Assembly: GCA_002751075.1 (NCBI GenBank)
Contig: NAOQ01000367.1
Span: 1-34,879, forward strand
Direction of reading: 5' to 3'
Source: Ichthyophonus hoferi
Lineage: Eukaryota > Opisthokonta > Ichthyosporea > Ichthyophonida > Ichthyophonidae
DNA length: 34,879 nucleotides
Position 1 is the stretch's first letter; each line of letters opens with the position of its first letter. A program made the translations under genes and the position numbers. The notes beneath the pieces were generated by a model. That model searched no databases, was not told where the DNA came from, and was given only the letters and a program-made list of their open reading frames with translations. Of this stretch, positions 1-10,908 are shown piece by piece.

Positions 1-505
1 ACAAATGATGCTAATACAGAGGGTACAGTAGCACAAGCACCGCCTCTAACAGGATTGGGAGTACTAGTACTAGCACTAGTACTAGTACTGACGACAGGGT
101 TGGAGGAGGCGGAGGAGATTGGGCAAGTATTACGGCACCCACTGCTGGTTTTCTCAACCATTTCGTACATACCGCCCTTCATGCCTTCACTTGTTATTCC
201 CAAACCAAAAGAAGTAAGCAGATAACCCCATCTAGTGCCATTCATTCATGCTATAAAGAATTTATTTTTAGACACCTAGTAATAGTAGTAACCAATATAA
301 ATCATGAGCACCTGCCTTTCCCAACACGCCATACAGGAGCAATAGCTCTGGTTTCAACATAACCTTGACTTGAACCTTCCATGCCTGGATCAAACCGAGA
401 TGAAGGAGGCCCCAGATTGAATTTACGTATTAACAATTGCAAATCATTTAACTGTACTACATGCTGAAAGGTCAAGTCAACCAAGTCTCTATTACCATAG
501 AGACG
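1..505 (-). CDS. Unidentified gene, partial (two exons, runs off left edge)
   Basis: Two adjoining minus-strand exons join in one reading frame. The upstream exon is 312-505, with acceptor AG at 506-507 and donor GT at 310-311. The next is 231 down to the window edge, with acceptor AG at 232-233. The junction completes an Arg codon and reads WRVGKGR then WGYLLTSFGLG. The product begins RLYGNRDLVDLTFQHVVQLN, is rich in charged and aromatic residues, and ends in a low-complexity Ser/Thr tract (residues STSTSASTSTP) near position 80. The second exon stays open to base 1. I do not recognise the family. Exons upstream of 505 are unresolved; a possible one lies at about 545-625, but its phase could not be fixed. 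The two-exon phase match and protein-like composition are the main support. Confidence 0.5.
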
Positions 506-1930
506 CTATACTAAAATTCCGTTGCTAGACAAGGTTCATATAGATATGGCTTGGGCATTTTCACCATCCCTGAGTGGAAACAAATGCCTGACCTCCTTTC
601 TGGATAAGGCTTCACACTGAAACCTGAAACACAAATTTTATGCTTTTGACACATTTCAGAAATAACGTACTGATGCTATAAACAATACAACTTAATATTA
701 ATATAACTACCAAATTAAAACTAAGGAATACAAGGGTGGTACATTCTGGTCTTATTTGGCTGGACAAGGCTTTGCATTCTTAATCTCTCTTGAAACCAAA
801 AGAAGGTAGGCAATAGTGCTATATTAGCTAAGGCATCATACCATGATCGTGTTATTACTTTATCTCATTGAAGTCTGGAAGTCATCTAGAACCCTTTAAG
901 TAGCTGCACTTACACCTACTCAGTCTTCAAGTCTTAACCACTCTGCTAAACTTTGCGAGCTTAAAGACTATGCTGCCGACAGCACAGATATTCGTAATCA
1001 TAACAATTTTAAACAATTAATACTCCAGTATAATAAACCTCTACAAGATATGCATTTATAGTCCTAAGATATTGGTGGAAATAGTTAAAATAAAAAGATA
1101 TTATCTTTTGCCTTTACATTACATTTGAGTAATATGCAACTTGAAAATTTATATCGAATGAATGATTTAAAAGAATCCAAATAGCTTTAACTAAGACAAC
1201 ATGGTTATAAATAACTATCCAATTAAATCGTACACACTTTAACAAGTCAAATATCAAAAAGTGTATGGGCCTGGTTTGATAAAAAACCTATTTATATATA
1301 TCTGGATTACACCTCAATCCCAAATGTAAATAGAAATAAAACAAACTCCTAACACCAAAAGAATCTATTTTTGTTAGAGCACCTTAATATACTGCACAAT
1401 AGGATAATACTTCAGACAACACTGCAATCAAATGTCTTTTATAAGACGTCTACAAGGCCCAAGGAAATCCTCCAGCTATCTATTTTGGTATACTTTACCT
1501 TAAAAGCCAATACTTCGGTAAATTAGAAGCGTAGATAGTTAAACTCGTTAAAGAGTTATTTAACATTGTGGGCCACAGTGAAAAATAAAATGACGGTAAA
1601 TAGCAAGCACTGAGTTGAGAGAAATCTATCAATCCTTGTGTGCAAAAGGCTAAATGTCGATGCATAAGTGCCTGAGAACCAAATACTAATCAAAACCATA
1701 CATCTATAAAAACATGAAAACAATTGGTTACATGGCACTAGTGGACAATGAATAACGTAATGAAATAGAACATAAATGGTAACAGCCTTAGGCTATATAT
1801 ACTTGAAGATGTAAATACGTATATTGCACGAAAATGTTATAATAAATATAAATACATGTCTCAATATTAATATTTAGAAAATAAATTACATCAACCGCAA
1901 CACCTTCAAACACTAAGAATGCAGAGTCAA
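506..1930. other. AT-rich stretch, no supported gene
   Basis: No exon with homology was found. It probably holds introns or upstream exons of the unidentified minus-strand gene at the left edge, plus the 3' flank of the eEF1B gene. A possible tRNA-like relic lies at about 880-975. Short open frames, such as the one at 1556-1738, have no recognisable features. Confidence 0.5.
880..975 (-). repeat. Possible tRNA-derived relic or SINE head
   Basis: On the minus strand, bases 948-938 read TAGCAGAGTGG and are followed by TTAAG. This matches the A box and D-loop of Leu/Ser-type tRNAs (TRGYNNAGTGGTTAAG). About 45 nt further, at 894-886, GGGTTCTAG resembles a degraded B box. I could not draw a proper acceptor stem, so this is not a functional tRNA by eye. 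A tRNA-derived SINE fragment or a chance match are both possible. Confidence 0.28.
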
Positions 1931-1937
1931 TTATGAA

Positions 1938-1943
1938 TTTATT
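1938..1943 (-). terminator. Poly(A) signal of the eEF1B gene
   Basis: AATAAA on the minus strand, 93 nt after the eEF1B stop codon. It is the first canonical hexamer downstream. Confidence 0.6.
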
Positions 1944-2035
1944 GAACAGATACAATAATTTCTCAGTGAGTTATCCAGGAAAACCTGTGATGGGCTGCTT
2001 GACCTGTTCCAACATAAAGGTACACATGCAATTAT

Positions 2036-3841
2036 TTACAACTTGTTGAAGGCCATAATGTCCATGGATTGAACATAGTCCTCAAAGCTGCAGATCTGCT
2101 CCTCAAGGAAATCAGTGCCGCACTTATCGTCCTCGACAACGGCAGCAATCTGCAGCTTCTTGATACCATATCCGACCTGTAACCCCACCCGGTTGGTCTT
2201 GTATTCATCATCTTAATTCCGTCCAAACAAAACATTCCCTAGACACACAGTATACTAGCTTCAATCCACCATCTCTTTACTACCCTAGTACAGCTTTTCT
2301 TTCTCCTATAATTCCTTCAATCCCCTCCCACTAAGTCCTACATAGACTGTCTCTCTCTCTTAGCTAACCTTAAACATCATCAACCCCCATCCCACACAAG
2401 TTAGAAAGCCAGGCGTACCTCGATCAACTTGCTTCCACCCCAGAGGAGACCATCGGCAGTGATAGAACGCACACACGCCTCGAGCTTCTTCATGTCAGTC
2501 TCATCATCCCAAGGCTTGACGTCAAGGATAATCTCGGACTTGGCAACAAGGGTGGGCTCTAAAACCAGCAACTTGATTAGAAACCCAACACATACTATTG
2601 GGGAAGACATCTATTCCTTATACCAGTACTCCTATAGACAAGGACCCGGAGATGCAGGTGTTGCTTCACACTAAAAAATTATAATGTTGGGAATAATGAC
2701 TATATATAACCTATTCAGAATAATCATAACAATTACGGTGGCCTACCCTATACACCACACTACTCCCATGCTGAAAATGCATTTTACTAATCAACCCTCA
2801 AGAGGAAAGCACTGACAGGACATTACTTACTCTTGGACTTCCTGGCGTGATATTCAGCCAGTCTCTCCTGCTTAACCCTCTCCTTCTCGGCATCCTCCTC
2901 CTCATCATCAGAGCCGAAAAGGTCGACATCTGAGAGTCAAAATAGAATTAATAGATTTACTACTACCGTATAGTTCACATACATACACCAGATACACGCC
3001 TAAGCGCAAGTATATTTGATTTTCTCCAAAGAGGACGCATATTAACAGACCTCCAAAAAAGCCAACAACCTTAAGAATCATAAAGCTAAACTGTTTGCAT
3101 TGCCCTCGACAATAACAATCGGTCGTGTCATTCTTCCATTTAAATTTTCTTTATAAATGTGGTTAACCATGTATATCTCAGCTTATAATTAGCTTTAACT
3201 AATTTTATCAACACTTCACGCAAAAGTCCAAGCACTTAAAAAAAAAGTACTGGAAGACAAAAAAAAATTTTAAAAGGAAAAAAAGAAGCAGTCTTATAAT
3301 AGCCGTACATTAATAAATGAACGGATAACAGTACGCCAAGGCATACATACCATCCTCATCCTCCTCAGCAGCAGGGGCGGCAGCACCATAGGCAGACAAG
3401 GCCTTCTTCTCACCAGGGAAGCTGTATCCCATACAGGAACCCAAAATGAAAATTGATTCAAGCTTATCATGTAAGAGTTGACTTGGTATTCATAGAAAAA
3501 GATTTCTTGGCCTAGTCTCAAAAAAATAAACAATAGTGAAAGAATAAGGACACTAATCAATTATTACCTGGCCATCTCGCTACCGTAAGAGGCGATGTTG
3601 TTGTACCAACGAAGAGCATGCTCGAACTTGGCCTCGGGGGCGGCGGTCAGGGCACCGAAGACAACGGCATCAGCCTGAGAGGGGGCAAATCTGTATAGAA
3701 TCACCCAACAGTTAACAATCTGCAGTCACAAGATCTCAGCTAAAACAACAACAATTAAAATACATACCCCTCGATGAAACTCTTATCAGCGAGGTAGCTG
3801 TTAAGGGGAGTCACATCGGAAGCGATTTTAACAAATGCCAT
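2036..3841 (-). CDS. EEF1B2: Elongation factor 1-beta (eEF1B alpha subunit)
   Basis: Guanine-nucleotide exchange factor that reloads eEF1A with GTP during translation elongation in the cytosol. Six exons on the minus strand: 3768-3841, 3568-3690, 3351-3421, 2831-2929, 2419-2558 and 2036-2176. All have GT-AG introns and together give 648 nt, or 215 residues (human about 225). The N-terminus [10 protein letters not shown] starts the GST-C-like domain that binds eEF1B gamma. An acidic linker follows, with the conserved casein-kinase-2 type site [10 protein letters not shown] at residues 92-101. The catalytic GEF domain runs from about residue 123, including KPWDDETDM, and ends with AFNKL. The penultimate Lys is the residue known in yeast to push Mg2+ and gamma-phosphate from eEF1A. 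There is no leucine zipper, which argues against eEF1D. Introns are 77-421 nt. Confidence 0.96.
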
Positions 3842-4427
3842 TTTGAAGGTTAAGTTGAAACAACAACAGTTTGTCTGATTACCCTGTATTCTGTCAGCCA
3901 AAGTTAAATCATTGCGACCATGTGTACCCGCAACAACAAGTTCCGTATCAATTTTTTAAATAATTCCTATACATTGTTTTATTGATTAAAAGGAAACATG
4001 GTAATTTATAATCAGTATTTTATTGGCTATTTTGGTTTTAAGATATTTTAGATCATATTGCAATCGCACCATATAATACGACTGGCTAGCTATGCAAAAA
4101 ATACCGCGGGTTGCTTTGGAGTGAGGAACGATGGAACTATACAGTAGGGCTGGTGGATTAATACCACTGTCGTACCTTTGCATTTTAGCTTTATTATAGA
4201 GGAAAATCGCTGAAGTTCAATTTCACATTAATGATTGGGAAGTTTGCAGAGGTGTCTGGACAAACAAACAGCAAAAGTATCCTCCTCCATATCGATCTGC
4301 TCATCTATCTAGTATATAGCGACGGCGTGGAGGAAGATATCTACTAAAATAGCCATCTATCTAGCTATATCAAAATATTTTTGTTTGTTGCCCTAGGCAT
4401 TATGTTTTCTGATGGCTTTTAGGATTT
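3842..4427. other. 5' flank of eEF1B, no gene seen
   Basis: This interval should contain the eEF1B promoter and 5' UTR (minus strand). No TATA or TOP tract could be fixed by eye. Short open frames at 3986-4183 and 4194-4304 (minus) lack recognisable domains. Confidence 0.5.
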
Positions 4428-5230
4428 CTAAATGTCTATTAAAAGAAACTGTTCTAGACAGGGCCGGGGCTGAGAAATGTCAATAAACCAAATATCGGTA
4501 GGCGTCCAATTAGAGAAATAAAAACAAAAACAATCAATTGCCTTAAGAAAGAGAGTATGAAGTGGCACAAAAGGAAAACCAAACTAGAAACGGAAGAACC
4601 AAAAATAGAACAAAAACAGATACTAGCGTATCTCCGTTTACAACACACACACATTCCTATTATCACAGGTACCATGAATATTAGCAGGGCATATATTTCC
4701 TTTGATACCGACGATTCGAAAAAGAGTAAGGGTTGGCGTGATTTCAGCGGAATACCCCGATTGTAGTTCAGCATACGGAATACAACGAAAAGAACTTACC
4801 TCACACAAGTGAGGAAACTTTGACTCCTCGAATCACTCCACTAGATTTGATTTTATCCCATCAAATTCTTTTCGCAAAATTCCATATGCTGAACTGCAAT
4901 CGTGGTATCCTCTGCTGAATTTACGCTGACCTTTAATCTTTTCGAATCGTCGGTATCAATGGGAATAGATGCCTTAGCAATATTCACGGTGCCAGTGATA
5001 GTAAAGATGTGTGTTGCGAATGGAGATATGCTAATATCTGTTTTTGTTCAATTTTTGGTTCTTCCGTTTCTGGTTTGATTTTCATTTTGTACCTATTCAT
5101 ACTTTCTTTCAAGGCAATTAATTGTTTTTGTTTTTATTTTTCTAATCGGGCGCCTACCGATAGATTTGGTTTATTGATATTTCTCCGCCCCGGCCCTGTC
5201 TCGAACCGTTTCTTTTATACAAATGTTTAG
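4428..5230. repeat. 0.8 kb imperfect palindrome (foldback element / MITE-like)
   Basis: The left arm (about 4428-4797) and right arm (about 4863-5230) are reverse complements over some 365 bp each, about 80-85% alike by eye. Examples: GACAGGGCCGGGGC near 4457 mirrors GCCCCGGCCCTGTC near 5188, and TTCAGCATA near 4768 mirrors the complement near 4890. The central loop of about 65 nt carries its own small hairpin, CCTCAC-ACAA-GTGAGG, at 4799-4814. Both arms hold similar open frames (4557-4766 and mirror-image frames), which is what an inverted repeat must give and is no evidence of coding. Similarity fades just outside CTAAA at both ends; no clear target-site duplication was found. A non-autonomous foldback DNA transposon or an inverted segmental duplication are the main options. 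Confidence 0.85.
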
Positions 5231-7430
5231 CTAATGTAACTCATGAAGTCATAGAGATCCACTAGAAATGTCTAAACCTATCTCGATAAGGTTATATTAG
5301 TTTTTCCTTATATGGTTCATTAGTTAATTCACTATATGCAAACTATGCATTTATAAGTTAATTTAAAGCTACGTTCTTGCAATATAAATGAATAAGCTAT
5401 AACAAAACAAACAATTGAACGCTTTGTGATTGTGGTTTTTGATTAGAAATCCTGGCCTAAGGCAAACCCATATTTTGTGGATTTTGCTTTGCATTTATTG
5501 CAATTTCAAAGTGGTCTTCCCCAGGTAGATGGCAGATTGTAGATCAATATCAAATCCTAGTCTAAGGTCTGATTTTTTCCTGTCACTGTCACTGAATTAA
5601 CAGTTACAATATGGTAGTCAATCGTTATCGTTTTGTTGAAGTATAAAAATAGATGGAATCCCTTAATAAAGTTAGAATTGATCTACAGAAAGGGATGCTC
5701 TATCCAAATCGGCAATTCCTATCTGATCTGGAATGTTGGTTCTATTTAGATAAACATAGTAATTATTCTTGGTCTTTCTGAGATTCCGTGAGCATAGTTA
5801 AGTGAATTGATCTAGGTTATTTAGAGCAATAATGTTTGAGGTTCTGATAAGGCACCGGCTGATCAACTGGTTTATTTACTGATATTTTTCCTTGTTGTGA
5901 TGCATACTGTGCTGAGGTAGAGTTTAACTACTTATACCTGTTGCTCTTGGCACTCCTAAATCGTTGAAACCTTGGGAAGTGTGAGATCATGTGATTTACA
6001 ATCAAAAATCTTGGTGTTTACGTGATTCCTTGTGATTATAATTTCTGATCAATTTTTTAATCATAACAAACAGTATTGAAATATTGAATGCTATCCTTTA
6101 CATGTAATTAAAGGATTGTTGCTATTATTTAACATTTAATTATATACAACAATTGCTTTGATTGACAATATTTTTAATGGGAGCAGAGGCAATTTATTGT
6201 TGATCATCTACTCCATTTTAGGTTCATTACCAATGTATTTGAAGATATCACTTAAATTCCCTAGTTCAATTAGTTCTAGAGATAAAGATTCTTTTTTTAA
6301 AGAAAAGTTATAGACTTTCAAATAATTGCTTAAACTAGGATGTAACTAAAAATTAGTGACATGGGTCGACTCTATTTGGAAGAAAACTACTCTACACAAT
6401 TTTCAGAATAAATACTTTTGACTACATAATGAACAGACTCTTATTGTGCAGGAGCTGCCACCATGAAATTCCTATATTAACACATAATAAGTAAATACAA
6501 TAACCACATAATACAGTGCAATTAACTTTATAGTTGGTTATATCAGATAGCCTGTTATGTATGATTTCAGTATACCATCATGAGTTTATTTATAGCATAA
6601 GGGTTACAATTGAACTTTCACATATAACAGCCACACATGGATATTTCAAGTATGCTAGCCTTATGTTATAAACGCAAATTATTACAATCATGCTTATAAT
6701 CACTAATACATTCCAATTACAAGATTCCTAAGATTCATCCAATAGTACAATGAAATAAGTATTGCACCTCAATCAGCCAATATGCAAAACATTGCTTAGA
6801 AATAATATTATTAGATCCTTGTTATACTTTTTATTTGACAAGGTAAATAACATCCTGTTATTAGCTTATATATTTATATAGATATAACCTAAATTGGGGT
6901 AAATTTAGATTGTTATATTAATAGAATATTGCATAATTAGCACTACTGGCTAATACTACATAATACAATGTACTTGCTTGATTAACTATAAATAAAGTTG
7001 TTAGCATAACCAACTATAATTTGATTACTAGCAATAGTTAATCTAGACTTGTTAATAGAGCACAACACAATACTTAACTTACATACCCTGGTAGGTGTAT
7101 AAGGATATTAGCTGTGCCAATATTAATCACAGGCACACCACACAATATGGTTAACAACAGGAAACCCAGTAGTTGCTACAATGCAGTGCTAATAAGCAAC
7201 CTTTTGGCTAGCTTGCCAAGAGCTACATGATCACTTGATTTGTATATTAGCCAATAGCATAATATGTCATCTGGAATGATTAATAATTAAATCAACCTAT
7301 GAATTCACCAATCTACATCTAGTCCCTGTTTTGGTTGACATCAACAACAACCAAAGAGTCTGCCATGATTTAGCCAATAATGGAATAATTATAGTAAGCT
7401 CACATCCAACTAACAACCAAATGTAGCATA
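5231..7430. other. AT-rich intergenic DNA, no gene seen
   Basis: Long AT-rich stretch without open frames above about 70 codons and without recognisable exons, tandem repeats or RNA genes. It may include old, unrecognised transposon remains. Confidence 0.5.
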
Positions 7431-9330
7431 TGTTGATTACTTCAAGGAAGAACACCAAGAGCTATATCTAGATCAAGACAAGGGCATCTATAAAAACCTT
7501 CAATAGGATTATTGGGCGTCAGACACTGCTTAAGACCTTTTCTGACCTCTTATTAAGCCATTATCAACTTCCTACTCCTTCAGTCTCTAATCAGAGCATT
7601 CAAACACAGATTAATACACCTTTTATAATCACACAGCAATCCTATGCAGGATTTGCTTTTTTCACCACTACACCAGAGGTGATCACAAGTTCTACTCATA
7701 CTGGTAAAGTAACACTGCCTAATCAAGTAAATGTTTCTGTCAACACAGGTAGGATTTACATCAGTCTTATATGTTCTGATGAAACACAACAGAACTTCAC
7801 AGTTCCTACTTCTACCAATAGTAAATCAACACTACCAATCATTGTTTCAAACAACATGATGAATACTTACATGCAAAGTTCAATCCCAAATAATCCATCA
7901 ACAATTATGATCAATTCTTTATCTACCCTGTTTCAAGTCTTTATAGCTCAAATGAGCCAAAAAGTATTAAAACCTATTTTAATCATTCAAGAGGCACAAT
8001 CTATATCAATAGATACTTCAACTGAATCCCTTACACACAAAAATAAACGCTGGGGCACACATGATCTTCCATTCACCTGATCTCATTCTCATCAAACTGA
8101 TCAAACATAAATTCCTACTTTCCAGCAGACATATACTTCCTTAACAAGTTCAGGCAAGTTTACATTTCAAATGAATGACCCTAAACCAATCTTTTGTCTA
8201 GACCATACTAAGGATTTTTCCTACTAAGACTAAACTGAGGAGCTCTTTATAATCTGCCAAATTGGCAATGGTGCCAAATGCCTTATATCCACCCATTCGG
8301 GATAAACAAACTGCTCTACAGTCAAATGGCACCATTCCCAGAAATGAAAAATATTGCTGCACCTAGCCCCATCTCTTGGTTGAAAAATTAGAACATCCAG
8401 GCACCGATATCAGAGACCACAGTATAATAGAATGGGTCCATACTATACACACTACCTGTATAATTCATTTTGGACTCATTATTTCAATCAGATTCTACAC
8501 ATCCTACATGGAAATTGCTACACACCTGCATGGTCCAAAATAACTCCTACTTTGATGCTACAGTGGCCAATCCCACTACTAACAAGATGAGCACTCATTC
8601 CAAGCCTACAGGATTACGGGAGTCCACCAAATCGCATATATAGCCTACCTGCCAGTTTCATCATGACATCTATGCTAACTGCAGTACTGCTACAATCACC
8701 CTTAACCAGGACAGTACAAGCATAGTAAAATCCTTTTCCACTCAAGGTCAACTCAACTTTATTCCCACTTTTGATAACATGGATACAGCTCTTACTTGTC
8801 ACACAAACACAGTAATCCCAGCCCCAACATTAACTTATGATATCAAATCCCAAATTACTATATTCAGTGCAACCATGTGAATTTAGTGGCACACAGGCAA
8901 AGGAGGCATCAGTACCATGCCATTGCAAAAATAATTCTTGCAAATAGATTATCAGTGTACTTACTAATAAGCCCACTAATACTACAGACCTCCCTGTTAA
9001 AAATTTTCTTGTGGACAGTAGGTGTTATTATCACATCTGCATCCTGCATAATGCCTTCTCATCTTTTGTGCTATTTATTTGGAAGTTTAGTTTCACTAAC
9101 AGTACTATCGTCCATTCTATGTAAAATGGTGTCATAATTTGGATCAAAAGAGGGTAGGTCCTCTGAATTTGTCAATCCAAATGTGTCGGTAGGTAATGTA
9201 ATTTTCATCTTCCTTTCTTTTGTCATGGACTGGGCATGGTTGATGAGAGTAAATAAAAGCTTATATTTAGGTAGTAAGTCATCTTCTGAAAAACTTGGCA
9301 ATCAGTTTTTAGACCCACTATTTCTAGTCA
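7431..9330 (+). mobile_element. Possible decayed Ty1/copia-like LTR retrotransposon fragment
   Basis: Tentative reading. An LTR-like segment at about 7431-7582 begins TGTTG, has a TATA-like box near 7490 and ends in CA. It is followed at about 7588-7600 by a stretch resembling the initiator-Met tRNA primer-binding site used by many Ty1/copia elements. Downstream comes Ser/Thr-rich, gag-like coding sequence at about 7680-8870, including an open stretch at 7679-8080. A protease-like trace follows at about 8990-9130. No reverse transcriptase, integrase or 3' LTR is visible, so the copy would be truncated as well as broken. The many interruptions suggest considerable age. The call rests on order and weak motifs only and could be wrong. 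Confidence 0.25.
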
Positions 9331-10908
9331 TGCCTTAATAATAAAGGAGTGTTTTTACATGTATTCAAACAGCATTTATTTGGTGTTTATATTGTTTTAG
9401 TCCTTGATACAGATTGAAATTTTTATTATATGGTTGCAATTCAAGTGACTGGTCAACAGTTACTTATCATGGTTCTAACATGTAAGCTAAGTATTGGACT
9501 TGAAGCTTATACCCACTTTGTTTAACGAAGCTCATTTAGCTAGGGTATGTTTCAATATTAAATTAGCACATCTAACTACATGTTTTCACTTGGGGCTTGC
9601 GTATGTGACAGGATGGGGTTTGGCCTTTACATAAGAAGCACTAGTTAAATATCCCCTAACACTTAACTTAAAACTAGGTAGCCAGCCATTTGGTAAGATT
9701 CTAGAGCCCCATACTATGCATATTTACTTGCCACTTTTTCATTCGTAATTTGGATATCAGCAGAGTGGAGGTTCTTTTTGTTTAATACAAGAGCTTGTTG
9801 AGGCCCATTTAATATTACCCTTAGATCTAAAAGTTATATATTGCACTAGGTCAGCACGGTCAACATTGCAAGCAAGAAAGCTTTCACGTTTTTATAACAT
9901 ATGATACTATATTCTATATTCTCTTAAATAGTCTGGCATATTCAATTTGTATGTGAATAGCCTGCTTTAAAAAAACGTTACCACCATAGCTACTTCGAAT
10001 AGCCTAATCTACCACCAATATCAGCGAATAAAGCAACAGTTGTAGACAGACGATTAGAACATAAGTGCATCAAATTATCAATATTTGTAATATACAACAA
10101 TCTTGATCCATATAGTTACAACAAAATAGTATTTCCTTTGATTTTGATTTTAAAAGGTTAGTTAATAATGATATGTACATACAACCAAGCATAAAGACAC
10201 CGGAAGACTAATTGTTCCAATTCCAGTGCCCCCCTAACCTTATAAGGTCATCAGATAGATACAATTTACATAGAGAAGATCAATCTAACGGGCAGATACT
10301 AATAGTATATGCAAGTGATTGCAAAATTATCTAGTTAACTAAGCCATGTAGGTAATTAAGATAGAAGGTCCACTTCATGGCAGACTAGATAACGTACGAG
10401 AATCTTTAACCAAAATAATCGCCTCCATTATGATAATCCGATATTCAAACCAATGATACACAATACATAGATCTAACGGGATAAAACTAGATGTTCATTG
10501 GTCATAGTGCAATCCCATCAAATTCAAATAACCACACAAATTATGATCAAGTGTTTATAACATTGAGTATTAATGTGTATTCAAGTTTCATTTAATAGTA
10601 CTGTGCCAGAGCACCAAGGTTGTAACGCCTATCTATTCTCTAGTTAACTTGCAGGGGTACCTGTCTCATCCTAAGTGGGGTGAAACCTAACAGGGAGCAA
10701 TTACATTTCATGCCTTGTTCACGCATAAGTGTGCCTTCACTATCAAACAAAAAGTATATAGGAGACAGGCTAGGTGCCAATGTACACGATCTCAGTGACA
10801 TTTCAACACGGAGTATATAATGTAGTTACAGTTACCATAGAACTCCTGGACAAAGATCTACTACTATGTGACACGATTGTATAACTTGGCAAAAAAACAG
10901 TATAGCTC
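9331..10908. other. Intergenic, 3' flank of NUBP1, no gene seen
   Basis: AT-rich, no supported exon. A minus-strand ATTAAA at 10591-10596, some 310 nt beyond the NUBP1 stop, is a candidate poly(A) signal for that gene. Confidence 0.45.

Noticed and set aside
2177-3350. Box C/D snoRNA inside eEF1B introns, as in vertebrates
   Set aside because: A C-box-like ATGATGA occurs in intron 5, but no D box or terminal stem lies at the right distance.
4194-4304. 36-residue minus-strand open frame starting MSRSIWRRILLL
   Set aside because: Short, no homologue recognised, and no ribosome-start or splice context to support it.
4557-5230. Similar open frames in the two halves of the palindrome (4557-4766, 4454-4774, 5009-5230)
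   Set aside because: Their similarity is forced by the inverted repeat; the matching frames are not conserved over full length and show no known domain.
9071-9301. 76-residue minus-strand open frame starting MPSFSEDDLL
   Set aside because: Looks protein-like, but no family is recognised and it lies in a stretch that may be fossil element sequence read in the opposite direction; kept only as part of that region.
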